Source: Sphingorhabdus sp. 109 (GTDB lineage: Bacteria; Pseudomonadota; Alphaproteobacteria; Sphingomonadales; Sphingomonadaceae). Taken from it: a stretch of 64,000 bases of DNA. Where the stretch lies: positions 1,202,001-1,266,000 of the forward strand of contig NZ_LR732707.1 of the NCBI RefSeq assembly GCF_902506555.1, given 5' to 3'. Shown piece after piece: positions 49,753-58,857 of this stretch. Under the pieces are notes generated by a model, which made no database searches, was not told the origin of the DNA, and worked only from the letters and a program-made list of their open reading frames with translations. The position numbers and the translations under genes were made by a program. Each line of letters begins with the position of its first letter. Within the stretch, counting starts at the first letter, position 1.

Positions 49753-50520
49753 ATGTTGAAGAGAATTTTGACCCTTGCTGCGGTCTCGTCGCTTGCATTA
49801 ACGGGCGGAACGGCAATGGCAGCCGGAAAATCCAAAGGCCAAAAGGCGCAAGATCGCGCTACCGCACAAATCCCCATTTGCACAGTCAAGCTGGGAACGA
49901 TCGCGGTCGTGGAACCAGAGGTAAAGTGGTGGAGAAGCTATAAGATCGGTTCGCCGGAAGCACTGATCAAGACTTTTGTGCAACGATCGGGATGCTTCGG
50001 CCTGGTCGACCGTGGTTCGGGCCTGGCCGCGCGCGCGGTCGAACGGGCGCTCGGCGATGATGGAGAGTTGCAGAGAGGATCAAACCTCGGCAAACGTCAG
50101 GTCAAGGCCGCAGACTATGTCCTCATACCCGATATCATTTCGGCCAACAGCAACTCCGGCGGTGGCGGAGCCCTTGGCGGACTGGCCGGTGCGCTCGGCG
50201 GACGCACGTTTGGCGGTCTGGTTGGCGGACTCAAAGTCAACAAAAAGGAAGCGAATGTCACGCTTTCTCTGGTCAATGTCCGCACGACCGAGATCGAACG
50301 AACGGTGGAAGGCTATAAGCGTACATCCGACGTCAGCTTTGGCGGTGGCGGCGGTGCCTTTCTTGGCGGTGCTCTCGTCGGTGCAGCAGGCGGCGGATAT
50401 ACCGACACCCAAATAGGCCGGGTCATGGCGCTCGCCTATCTCGACGCATATACCTTGCTTGTTACCCAGCTAGGCGGGCTCCCGGCGGATCCGAGCGCAG
50501 CAGCACCCCAAGCGGAATAG
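49753..50520 (+). CDS. CsgG/HfaB-family-like secreted protein
   Basis: 255 aa with a signal peptide ending in AMAA. VQRSGCFGLVDRGSGLAARAVERAL, GSNLGKRQVKAADYVLIPDI and VTLSLVNVRTTEIERTVEGY fit the CsgG/HfaB (curli secretion or holdfast-anchor) domain. The usual lipobox Cys is missing, so it may be periplasmic rather than an outer-membrane lipoprotein pore. Two Gly-rich stretches (about 134-157 and 197-216) could be flexible linkers. No csg or hfa partner is near. A good ribosome-binding site (GGAGGA) precedes the ATG. Confidence 0.78.
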   Translation: MLKRILTLAAVSSLALTGGTAMAAGKSKGQKAQDRATAQIPICTVKLGTIAVVEPEVKWWRSYKIGSPEALIKTFVQRSGCFGLVDRGSGLAARAVERALGDDGELQRGSNLGKRQVKAADYVLIPDIISANSNSGGGGALGGLAGALGGRTFGGLVGGLKVNKKEANVTLSLVNVRTTEIERTVEGYKRTSDVSFGGGGGAFLGGALVGAAGGGYTDTQIGRVMALAYLDAYTLLVTQLGGLPADPSAAAPQAE

Positions 50521-50545
50521 GCCCAGTCAATACACGAAAAGACAG

Positions 50546-50580
50546 ACCCGGCGCCTTCAATTCTGGCGCCGGGTTTCTAT
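50546..50580 (+). terminator. Terminator after the CsgG-like gene
   Basis: A perfect 10-base stem ACCCGGCGCC/GGCGCCGGGT (50546-50555 and 50565-50574) with a 9-base loop, followed by TTCTAT. 25 bases past the stop codon. Confidence 0.85.
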
Positions 50581-50723
50581 CAGAATCCCGTGCTCTCCAA
50601 TAGCGGCCAGAGGACGATCCGTGGATAGCGACGGACAAAGATCGGGTCCATTTGGCAGTGGCAAGCCCGCAAGGGGAAAACTTGGCTAGGCTGCTGACCC
50701 GGTCGCATTGAGGGAGAGGAAAA

Positions 50724-52745
50724 GTGCGGAAGCCGTTCAATCGACTACAGGCGCTGATGATAAAGGCGATGGCGGAGGCGCTATTCTATAACCGGAAGAT
50801 GGCAGTTTCAGCCGATCAGGTCGTGGAGAATCTGCAGGAACATTTTACCAATATCGACGGCCAGAAGCCGGACGAAATCCGGTTGGCCCTTTACGGGTTG
50901 TTCATGGTCCTCGGCGGCCCGTTCTTTCTCGCGGCGTCGCCCAGAATACGGAAGAAGCTGATCGGCAGACGCCTGCAGAAATCTCGGATCGATTTTCTTC
51001 AGGACATTGCCCGCACCAAGGGCGTCATACTGGCTGGATATTACGGCCATTGGCAGCATGGTGATGAAGAGGAGAATTTCGACAATCCGGTCCTGGTCGA
51101 CCTCGATTTCCAACTGCCGGCACAGCGTGACCGATCGGCCCCGGGCGAGCGACCGGTCCGCCGCGAAACGCACCGCGATCTGACTGCAGACGTGTTTGTC
51201 GGGCATGGCGCGATCCCGGAAGAGGCAGATGTCATAGTCATCGGTTCGGGTGCCGGTGGTGCCGTCGCGGCAGCTGCGGTGGCCGACGAAGGACATGGGG
51301 CATTGATCATCGAGGCCGGCAGCCACTATCCATCATCGCGGCTGACCCACGAAGAAGCCAGAATGACCGCGCGGCTATTCAAGGATGGCGGACTGCAGAC
51401 CACGGCCGACCGTGACATCATCGTGTTTCAAGGCCGCGTGGTGGGCGGTTCTACCGTCATAAACAACGGCATCTGTCTGCGCATGAAACAGGATGGCCTA
51501 GTCCACCCGGATGCGGAAGATGTTTATGAAACTTGGGCTCGGCTGGGCGCGCCGATAAGCGAAGCCAGTTTGGCTGCCAGCTATGATGCGGTCGAACAGA
51601 TGCTCAATGTTTCCGAGATCGACACAATCACCGGCCGCAACAATGGCCCGCATCTGATCAACGGCTGGACAAAATATGCTGCCCAATCGGGCGACCCGAT
51701 GGACAAGACCGCCATCACCGCCTGGTTTCGAAAAAATTATGGTCCGCCGACACCAGACAGCCAGTGTGTCTATTGCGGCTATTGCAACACCGGCTGCCCC
51801 TATGGCCGGAAGAAAGCCATGCCGGAAAGCTACTTGGCGCACGCGACCAGCAATGCGCGCGAGAAACCGGCTCGTATACTGGACCGGGCAGAAGCAACCG
51901 AAATTTTATGGACCGAAGGTGCCAACGGAAAACGCATTGCCGATGCTGTCAAAATCACTCTGAAAGGGGGTGGCAAGCGGGTCATTCGCGCCCGAAAGGG
52001 TGTGGTCGTTGCGGCAGGTGCGCTGGCCTCCAGCAATTTGCTGTACAACAGCGGCATCCTCCAATCGGGCAGCAATATTTCGCTCAACATTGCCTGCCCC
52101 GTCGTTGCGCTGATGCCCGAAGGCACGAGAGTCAACGCATGGGACGAAGACCAGATGGCGACCTATATCGATCGCGGTGACTTCCTGATCGAAAGCCATT
52201 TCCAGCCGCCAATGAGCATGGCCATGCTGGTACCGGGCTGGTTTGAGGATCATTATGAACGGATGAAAAATTATAGCCGGCTGGTCTCGGCCGGAGTCCT
52301 GTTCCCTGCTGACCGGCTCGGCCACATGAAAAACGGGAAGCTCAAGCTCAAGATCGGCGAGCCGGAACTGGCATTGCTGCGCCGCGCGCTGGCGACCATG
52401 ACCAAGGTCCACTTCCTCAATGGCGCGATCGAAGTCTACCCTGCCCTGCTCCGCGGCCAGACGCTGACTGCCGATATGAGCCATGAGGCGATCGATGCCT
52501 TTTACAAAAAAGCGATCGTCGAGCCCGACGATGTCGTCTTGTCAAGCTCCCATCCCCATGGTGGCAATGCAATCAACGAAGACCCGCACCGGGGCGTCGT
52601 CGATCTCAACCAGCGCGTGCATAATACGACCAATTGCTATGTCACCGATGCCAGCGTGATGCCCAGTTGCATCCGGGTCAACGCGCAACTGACCACGATG
52701 GCTATGGCGCACAGGGCGATGGCGGGCAAAAGACGTTTCGGCTAG
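50724..52745 (+). CDS. GMC family oxidoreductase with N-terminal extension and Cys cluster
   Basis: 673 aa. FAD-binding GSGAGGAVAAAAVADEGHGA starts near residue 175; the first ~165 residues are an extension, mostly helical, not part of GMC. GRVVGGSTVINNGICLR is the GMC signature, and the C-terminal half has SSSHPHGGNAINEDP with the catalytic His, then NCYVTDASVMP. A CVYCGYCNTGCPYG stretch (about 350) has four Cys, as in alcohol- or cholesterol-oxidase-like flavoproteins of this type. Starts with GTG after a GGGAGAGG site. Substrate unknown; it converges on the Anbu gene with stop codons sharing four bases. Confidence 0.88.
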   Translation: MRKPFNRLQALMIKAMAEALFYNRKMAVSADQVVENLQEHFTNIDGQKPDEIRLALYGLFMVLGGPFFLAASPRIRKKLIGRRLQKSRIDFLQDIARTKGVILAGYYGHWQHGDEEENFDNPVLVDLDFQLPAQRDRSAPGERPVRRETHRDLTADVFVGHGAIPEEADVIVIGSGAGGAVAAAAVADEGHGALIIEAGSHYPSSRLTHEEARMTARLFKDGGLQTTADRDIIVFQGRVVGGSTVINNGICLRMKQDGLVHPDAEDVYETWARLGAPISEASLAASYDAVEQMLNVSEIDTITGRNNGPHLINGWTKYAAQSGDPMDKTAITAWFRKNYGPPTPDSQCVYCGYCNTGCPYGRKKAMPESYLAHATSNAREKPARILDRAEATEILWTEGANGKRIADAVKITLKGGGKRVIRARKGVVVAAGALASSNLLYNSGILQSGSNISLNIACPVVALMPEGTRVNAWDEDQMATYIDRGDFLIESHFQPPMSMAMLVPGWFEDHYERMKNYSRLVSAGVLFPADRLGHMKNGKLKLKIGEPELALLRRALATMTKVHFLNGAIEVYPALLRGQTLTADMSHEAIDAFYKKAIVEPDDVVLSSSHPHGGNAINEDPHRGVVDLNQRVHNTTNCYVTDASVMPSCIRVNAQLTTMAMAHRAMAGKRRFG

Positions 52746-53479
52746 TTCTGGAAAGTGAAATCGGGCAACGACTGAAACGCGTTTTTCAACGCATCCCCCC
52801 AACCGGTCGAGATTGCCTGGAAATAGGCATCCTCTTTTTCGATCCGTTGCTGGTGACTGATCGCGAACCTGTCGGTTTCATAAACCTGCATGTCAAGCGG
52901 CAGATCCACCGCAAGATTAGCCCTAATAGTCGAATCGAAAGAAACCAGAAGTAATTTCACGGCATTTTCAAAGGACATGTCCGGATCAAAGCCGCGAACC
53001 AGAATTGGACGACCATATTTGGTTTCTCCACTCTGGAAAAAGGGGCTGTCATCGCTGGCCTCGATGAAGTTGCCGGCAGGATAGATCAGGAACAGCCTCG
53101 GATCGCTGCCTTTGATCTGGCCGCCAAGAATGAGCGTAGCGCCAAAGGGAGACTTGGATTCCTGTCCTTCACGGGAATAGGTTTTAACCACCTCCCGCAG
53201 GGTCTCGCCGATGATCGTGGCGACCTGGAACATCGACGGCGCCTGCAGAATAGAGGGATTTCGTTCATCGGGATGCTTTCCGCGCTCGTCGAGCAGGCTG
53301 ACCACGGCCTGAGTAGTCGCCAGATTGCCCGCAGAAAGCAGCGTGATGACCCGCTCGCCGGGCACTTCCCAACTGGTCATTTTCTTGACCTGGGCAATAT
53401 CGTCGACGCCGGCATTGGTGCGCGTGTCCGACATGAAGACAAGGCCGCGCTTCATCCGCAAACCTACGCAATAAGTCAT
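52742..53479 (-). CDS. Anbu, proteasome-like peptidase
   Basis: 245 aa. Bacterial relative of the 20S proteasome beta subunit. After removal of Met1 the Thr2 becomes the N-terminal nucleophile (TYCVGLRMKRGLVFMSDTRT); Asp18 and Lys33 (in VKKM) match the proteasome active site. The body has SPFGATLILGGQIKG. Anbu forms helical assemblies in known structures; its substrate and its link to the neighbouring genes are not settled. It is the last gene of the four-gene unit 56688-52742; 32 bases separate it from the transglutaminase gene. Confidence 0.92.
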   Translation of the reverse strand: MTYCVGLRMKRGLVFMSDTRTNAGVDDIAQVKKMTSWEVPGERVITLLSAGNLATTQAVVSLLDERGKHPDERNPSILQAPSMFQVATIIGETLREVVKTYSREGQESKSPFGATLILGGQIKGSDPRLFLIYPAGNFIEASDDSPFFQSGETKYGRPILVRGFDPDMSFENAVKLLLVSFDSTIRANLAVDLPLDMQVYETDRFAISHQQRIEKEDAYFQAISTGWGDALKNAFQSLPDFTFQN

Positions 53480-53511
53480 TTTTGAATTCCCGAACTAGCT
53501 TGAAAACAGGA

Positions 53512-54312
53512 TTACTGCTGAACCTGCAGCGTGACAATCATATCTTCATTTCCGGCCCCGTATCGCAGTCCGGAAATCGGCGATGCTTCCCGGTAATCAA
53601 GCCCGGTAGCGATGCGTACATAGCGCTCATCGGGAGAATAGCCATTGGAAACATCAAAACCGACCCAGCCCAGTCCATCCACATGAACCTCTGCCCATGC
53701 GTGGGTCGCATCCTGATCTATTCGGTCACTCATCATAAGATATCCGGAAACATAGCGTGCGGGAAATCCGAGCAAACGCGCTGCGGCGCAAAATATTTGA
53801 CTGTGATCCTGACAGACCCCTTCTCCTGCCTTGAGCGCGGTTTCGGCGTCCGTACCGGCATCCGTCTTACCCGTGCGATAGGCAACTTTGTCCAGCACAG
53901 CTGCCGACAGGGCATGCAACTTGGCAACATCGCTCTCGAAATCATCGCCGATTGATCTCACCAGCTTTTTGGTTCGCGAACCGGGCCTGGTGAGCTCGGT
54001 CGCCCCTTTGAAATACCAGAGGGGCGCAAAGCCTGCATGCGATCCCATGATGCCGCTGCCATTGCTATTCTCAACCTCGCCGGTGCACCGGATCGCAATT
54101 TGCTTGCGGCCCCGCTCGATGCTGATCAGGTCGACATGATTGCAATGGTGGTCTTCAAAAGACAGCTCCACCTTGCCACCCTCGATTTCGATATCCCAGT
54201 TCTTGATATCATGTCCCGGCCGTTGCTTTGGCCGCAAACGGACCTGTTGCAATGCATATTGCACTGGCGTGTCATAAACATAACGGGTTTCGTGATTGAT
54301 CTTCAGCAGCAT
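53512..54312 (-). CDS. Transglutaminase-like cysteine peptidase
   Basis: 266 aa. The catalytic triad of the transglutaminase fold is present: Cys167 in GEGVCQDHSQ, His204 in ATHAWAEVHV, Asp220 in GFDVSNGY. The N-terminal half is the beta-rich domain found in bacterial relatives (YDTPVQYALQQVRLRPK). In this setting it may cut or join peptides. Two bases separate it from the alpha-E gene. No signal peptide, so cytoplasmic. Confidence 0.92.
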   Translation of the reverse strand: MLLKINHETRYVYDTPVQYALQQVRLRPKQRPGHDIKNWDIEIEGGKVELSFEDHHCNHVDLISIERGRKQIAIRCTGEVENSNGSGIMGSHAGFAPLWYFKGATELTRPGSRTKKLVRSIGDDFESDVAKLHALSAAVLDKVAYRTGKTDAGTDAETALKAGEGVCQDHSQIFCAAARLLGFPARYVSGYLMMSDRIDQDATHAWAEVHVDGLGWVGFDVSNGYSPDERYVRIATGLDYREASPISGLRYGAGNEDMIVTLQVQQ

Positions 54313-54314
54313 GA

Positions 54315-55265
54315 TTATCCGACCCTGTCGTGAAAATTAAAGTCTGTTTCGATTTGCGCGGCAAGACCATTATTGGCCCGGATAAAATCCGCGATATACT
54401 CGTGCAGACCATAATCGAAAATCGCCTCGATTGGCCGTCTCAGAATGTCAGTGCAAATTTCGTGCGCCAATTCACCGGAGCGGCTTTTGATCCCGTAATT
54501 ATCATCGATATAGTTCAGATTGTCGCTGATCTTGGCATAGCAGAATGTCAGCGATCGGGGCATTTGACGGTGCAGGATCAGATAGTCGGCAACCGCTTGC
54601 GCGCTGATATCCGGACCATTGAGCCAGCGAAACGAGCGATGCGCCGAAACCGATCGCAGGATCGTCTCCCATTGTACATTATCGACCGATGATCCGATTA
54701 GGGCGACCGATGGCAATAACAGATAATATTTCACGTCGAGAATGCGGGCGGTACTGTCTGCCCGTTCCAGGAAGCTGCCGAGCCTGAGGAAATTGAAACC
54801 GTCATTGCGCAGCATCGTGCCGAGCGTCGCACCCCGAACCAGGGCGCTCTGATTCCGGATCAACCCCAGCGTTTCCGGAAGATCCTGTTCCCTGACCGGT
54901 TTGGCCATAGCCGCATTCAATGTAATCCAGCTCTCGTTGGTTGCTTCCCAAACTTCTCGTGTCAGCGCGGTTCTCGCCGTTCGCGCGCTGTCCCGGGCCT
55001 TTTTCGTTAATGCCATGACACTGTTGGTATTGTCCCTGTCGCGGAGCAGAAAATCGATGACATTGACCGAATCGAAATCGACATGCTTGCGGCGATAGGC
55101 TTGCAACACGCCGGAAGACTTGAGCACCGAAGACCATTCGTCACTCGCAGAAGCGGAGCGGGTCAGTGCGATCCGGAATCCCGCTTCGATAAAGCGTGCG
55201 CTATTCTCAACCCGCTCGAGATAGCGCGACATCCAGAACAGGCTGGCGGCTGTTTTTCCCAGCAT
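54315..55265 (-). CDS. Alpha-E domain protein
   Basis: 316 aa, mostly helical. Begins with the typical LGKTAASLFWMSRYLERVEN and contains FLRLGSFLERADSTARILDVKY, both with the Arg-Glu pairs of the domain. Function unknown; across bacteria it is nearly always found with a circularly permuted ATP-grasp and a transglutaminase, suggesting a joint pathway. 13 bases separate it from the ATP-grasp gene. Confidence 0.92.
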   Translation of the reverse strand: MLGKTAASLFWMSRYLERVENSARFIEAGFRIALTRSASASDEWSSVLKSSGVLQAYRRKHVDFDSVNVIDFLLRDRDNTNSVMALTKKARDSARTARTALTREVWEATNESWITLNAAMAKPVREQDLPETLGLIRNQSALVRGATLGTMLRNDGFNFLRLGSFLERADSTARILDVKYYLLLPSVALIGSSVDNVQWETILRSVSAHRSFRWLNGPDISAQAVADYLILHRQMPRSLTFCYAKISDNLNYIDDNYGIKSRSGELAHEICTDILRRPIEAIFDYGLHEYIADFIRANNGLAAQIETDFNFHDRVG

Positions 55266-55278
55266 CAGATACGCTCCC

Positions 55279-56688
55279 TCATTCTTCCAGCACCCAAGTA
55301 TCCTTGGTGCCTCCGCCCTGACTGCTGTTCACGACCAGCGAACCTTTGGTCATCGCCACCCGGGTCAGACCGCCAGGGGTGATACTGATACCGCTGGGAG
55401 AGACGAGCACAAACGGCCTGAGGTCGACATGACGCGGCGACAGCCCTTTCTTGGTGAAGATCGGCACGGTGGAGAGCGCGAGGGTTGGCTGGGCGATATA
55501 GTTGCTGGCATTATCGATCAGCTTGGCCCGGAAGGCGGCGACTTCCTTTTTCGAAGCCGCCGGTCCAACCAGCATGCCATAGCCGCCCGATCCGTGCACC
55601 TCCTTGACGACCAGTTCTTCCAGATGTTCCAGCACGTAAGCGAGCTGATCCTTTTCCGAACAGCGCCAGGTCGGCACATTTTCTAGCAACGGTTTTTCGC
55701 CGGTGTAGAATTCGACGATATCCGGCATGTAGCTATAGAGCGCCTTGTCGTCAGATATTCCGGTACCGGGCGCATTGGCGATGGTGATGCCACCGGATCG
55801 ATAGACATCGAATATTCCCGGTACGCCCAGCATCGATTGCGGATTGAAATTGAGCGGGTCGATATATTCATCGTCAATCCGGCGGTAAAGCACGTCAATC
55901 GCGGTATATCCCTCGGTCGTTCGCATGGCGACGCGACCGTCGACAATCTTGAGATCATGGCCCTCGACCAGTTCAACGCCCATCTGGTCGGCAAGAAAAC
56001 TGTGTTCGAAATAGGCGCTATTGTAAATACCCGGAGTCAGCACCGCAACGACCGGTTTGCCTTCGCATTTCGGTGGTGCACAAGCGGCGAGCGACCGCCG
56101 CAACTGTCCGGGATAATTGCTGACTTCCTGAACCTTGATCCTGGCGAATAGCTCGGGGAACATCTGCAACATGGTCTCGCGGTTTTCGAGCATATAGCTG
56201 ACCCCTGACGGGGTCCGCGCATTATCCTCGAGAACATAGAATTCCTCGTCACCGGTCCGGACAATATCCGTGCCGATGATATGGGTGTAAATGCCTCCCG
56301 GCGGATTTACGCCGATCATTTGCGGGAGAAAGGCTTCGTTGTTCGCGATCAGTTCAACCGGCACCCTGCCCGCCCGCAATATCTCCTGCCGATGATAGAT
56401 GTCGTAGAGGAATGCATTGATCGCCCGGACTCGCTGTTCTATCCCCTTTGACAACTTGCGCCATTCGCGCGCGGACAGCACCCGCGGTACAACGTCGAAG
56501 GGAATCAGCCGTTCGTCGGCCTCGTCCTCTCCGTAAACATTGAAGGTGATCCCGGTTTTCCGGAAAAAAGCTTCCGCGTCAGCAGATTTGCGGTGCAGAC
56601 GCTTGACATTCTCCCGGTCAAGCCAGCTTTTATAGTCTCGGTACGGTGGTCGGACGTCGTCCCCGCTACCCAGCATTTCATCGAACAA
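55279..56688 (-). CDS. Circularly permuted ATP-grasp protein
   Basis: 469 aa. Family features are FNVYGEDEADERLIPFD, RVPVELIANNEAFLPQMIGV, FYVLEDNARTPSGVSYMLEN, RRIDDEYIDPLNF, and the C-terminal GGGTKDTWVLEE. ATP-grasp enzymes make amide bonds through an acyl-phosphate, so it may ligate an amino acid or peptide. It starts with TTG at 56688, with a GGGGG site about 7 bases upstream; an internal ATG four codons later is possible. First gene of the cluster. Confidence 0.92.
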   Translation of the reverse strand: MFDEMLGSGDDVRPPYRDYKSWLDRENVKRLHRKSADAEAFFRKTGITFNVYGEDEADERLIPFDVVPRVLSAREWRKLSKGIEQRVRAINAFLYDIYHRQEILRAGRVPVELIANNEAFLPQMIGVNPPGGIYTHIIGTDIVRTGDEEFYVLEDNARTPSGVSYMLENRETMLQMFPELFARIKVQEVSNYPGQLRRSLAACAPPKCEGKPVVAVLTPGIYNSAYFEHSFLADQMGVELVEGHDLKIVDGRVAMRTTEGYTAIDVLYRRIDDEYIDPLNFNPQSMLGVPGIFDVYRSGGITIANAPGTGISDDKALYSYMPDIVEFYTGEKPLLENVPTWRCSEKDQLAYVLEHLEELVVKEVHGSGGYGMLVGPAASKKEVAAFRAKLIDNASNYIAQPTLALSTVPIFTKKGLSPRHVDLRPFVLVSPSGISITPGGLTRVAMTKGSLVVNSSQGGGTKDTWVLEE

Positions 56689-56957
56689 GCAAATTCCCCC
56701 TCAATCGAAGCGTGAAAACCTGTCCTCCCGCATCGAAGCTAACGCAACAGACCATGGGAAGCAAAGGAAATAGAGAAATCCGGCAGCAGGATCGGCACGC
56801 ATTTGCGGGGAGAAGTTGAAAAGCGCGCCGCCCTGCCTGCGATCCCGGACGATCTCGGTTCGCTCTATGGCGCTTTCGTCATCCGGCTAGGCTCCACAAT
56901 ACTTTACTTCCCGCCGATATCGTCTAATCGCTGCTGCGACTATTTTTGGAGAATATC

Positions 56958-58085
56958 ATGCGTGCCGACGCGCAAGCCTTTGTCGACCGGATCGACGCCG
57001 CCCTTTCCCTGATCAAGACCGCCCTCAACTGGGACGTTGCCCTGCGCCGTCTCGACGAGCTCAACGCTAGGGTCGAGGATCCGACGCTGTGGGACGACCA
57101 GAGCGCTGCCCAGGCGGTGATGACCGAACGCCGCCGCCTCGATGAATCGATCAGCGCTGCGCAGGAAATCCAGCAGGAACGCGACGACGCAATTGAATTC
57201 ATTGAAATGGCCGAGGAAGAAGGCGATGCCGCCCTCGCTGACGAAGGCGTAGCCACGCTCGAGAAACTCGCGACCCGCGCCGACCGCGACAAGGTCAAGG
57301 CTCTGCTCTCCGGCGAGGCCGACGGTCTCGACACCTATATCGAAATCCACGCCGGCGCCGGCGGCACGGAAAGCCAGGACTGGGCCGAAATGCTGTTGCG
57401 CATGTACCAGCGCTGGGCCGAGGCACGCGGCTACAAGGTCACCATGGTGGATTATCAGGCCGGCGACCAGGCCGGCATCAAATCCGCAACGATCGAGGTC
57501 AAGGGCGAAAATGCCTATGGCTATGCCAAGACCGAAAGCGGCGTGCACCGGCTGGTCCGCATCTCGCCCTATGACAGCGCCGCCAAGCGCCACACCAGCT
57601 TTTCCTCCGTCTGGGTCTATCCGGTGATCGACGACAGTTTCGAGGTCGAGATCAACGAGAGCGACCTCAAAATCGACACCTATCGCGCCTCCGGTTCCGG
57701 CGGCCAGCACGTGAACACCACCGACAGCGCCGTGCGCATCACCCACCAGCCGACCGGGATCGTCGTCGCCAGCCAGAATGACCGCAGCCAGCACAAGAAC
57801 CGCGCCACCGCGATGGGCATGTTGAAAGCGCGCCTGTTCGAGGCCGAACTGCAGCGCCGCGAAGCCGAAGCCTCGGGCGAATATGAAGCCAAGACTGAAA
57901 TCGGCTGGGGCCACCAGATTCGCAGTTATGTCCTGCAACCCTATCAGATGGTCAAGGACCTGCGCACCGGCCACACCAGCAGCGCCCCCGGTGATGTGCT
58001 CGACGGCGCGCTGGACGATTTCATCGCCGCGACGCTCGCACAGAAGGTGACGGGCGAAGCGGTCGATGTCGAGGATGTGGATTAG
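56958..58085 (+). CDS. prfB: Peptide chain release factor 2
   Basis: 375 aa. Recognises UGA and UAA. The GGQ motif (248-250) lies in SGSGGQHVNTTDSAVR. The codon-recognition motif, usually SPF, reads SPY in RISPYDSAAKRHTSF, which is common in alphaproteobacteria. The frame is continuous, with no programmed frameshift near codon 26. The ATG at 56958 has a GGAG site 6 bases before it; an upstream in-frame TTG is less likely. Confidence 0.97.
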   Translation: MRADAQAFVDRIDAALSLIKTALNWDVALRRLDELNARVEDPTLWDDQSAAQAVMTERRRLDESISAAQEIQQERDDAIEFIEMAEEEGDAALADEGVATLEKLATRADRDKVKALLSGEADGLDTYIEIHAGAGGTESQDWAEMLLRMYQRWAEARGYKVTMVDYQAGDQAGIKSATIEVKGENAYGYAKTESGVHRLVRISPYDSAAKRHTSFSSVWVYPVIDDSFEVEINESDLKIDTYRASGSGGQHVNTTDSAVRITHQPTGIVVASQNDRSQHKNRATAMGMLKARLFEAELQRREAEASGEYEAKTEIGWGHQIRSYVLQPYQMVKDLRTGHTSSAPGDVLDGALDDFIAATLAQKVTGEAVDVEDVD

Positions 58086-58094
58086 GGAGCGTTT

Positions 58095-58114
58095 GCCCCT
58101 GCTCAGGCAGGGGC
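58095..58114 (+). repeat. Hairpin repeat after prfB
   Basis: GCCCCTGC-TCAG-GCAGGGGC (58095-58114), followed by CCATCTCC. It starts 10 bases past the prfB stop and may end its transcript. The same pattern occurs inside ligA (15301-15318), where the stem has a T-A pair in place of C-G and CCATC follows. Confidence 0.75.
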
Positions 58115-58347
58115 CCATCTCCAGAAATACAACCTGAAAACACAGGTTATAGATAAAGCTGCGCTACATCACATCCGCAAGCCGCGCCTAAAGCCATCCC
58201 GAATGGAACCCATGGCCCGTCCAAAACGTAGGACAGGCAGACACTACGCGATATCGACCCGCAGCTGACCATGATCATCGATACGAGACCTTGTCTCCGG
58301 CCAGTTCGCGCATGTTACGTCGCCACTCTTGGGAAGGACGCCGTTAA

Positions 58348-58857
58348 ATGGAAAGCACCGAACTTGTCGTAAACGGAAAAGCGCACAAGCTGGAGGCCGA
58401 CAGCCGCGTCACCTTGCTCGATGCGCTGCGCAACCATCTCGGCCTGACGGGCACCAAGAAGGGTTGCGACCATGGTCAATGCGGAGCCTGCACCGTCATC
58501 GTCGAGGGACGGCGGGTCAATTCCTGCCTGACTCTGGCCTGCATGCATGACGGTGACGAAATCACGACGATCGAGGGCATCGGCCAGCCGTACAATCTGT
58601 CTGCTTTGCAATCCGCTTTTGTCGCGCATGACGGTTTCCAGTGCGGCTATTGCACACCAGGCCAGATCTGCTCCGCCACGGCTATGATCGAGGAAGCCAG
58701 GGCCGGATGGCCAAGCTTTGTTTCCGACGACCTCGACGGTCCCGCAGAATTGAGCGACGAAGAGATATCGGAACGGATGAGCGGCAATCTCTGTCGCTGC
58801 GCCGCCTATCCCAATATCGTCAATGCGATCCGTCAGGCCGCCGGAGAACAGTCATGA
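58348..58857 (+). CDS. Molybdenum hydroxylase, iron-sulfur subunit
   Basis: 169 aa. Two [2Fe-2S] clusters: plant-type ferredoxin cysteines in [12 protein letters not shown] and a further Cys downstream (SCLTLAC), then the helical second cluster in QCGYCTPGQ and CRCAAYPNI. No Tat signal is present, unlike E. coli PaoA, so the enzyme is likely cytoplasmic. First gene of a three-gene unit with ATGA overlaps. Confidence 0.93.
   Translation: MESTELVVNGKAHKLEADSRVTLLDALRNHLGLTGTKKGCDHGQCGACTVIVEGRRVNSCLTLACMHDGDEITTIEGIGQPYNLSALQSAFVAHDGFQCGYCTPGQICSATAMIEEARAGWPSFVSDDLDGPAELSDEEISERMSGNLCRCAAYPNIVNAIRQAAGEQS

Noticed and set aside
56689-56957. Short gene between the ATP-grasp gene and prfB
   Set aside because: A 69-residue frame from 56803 runs into prfB in another frame, with no ribosome-binding site or motif.
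56940-58118. 392-residue open frame on the minus strand opposite prfB
   Set aside because: Antisense of release factor 2, which carries GGQ and the other RF2 motifs.
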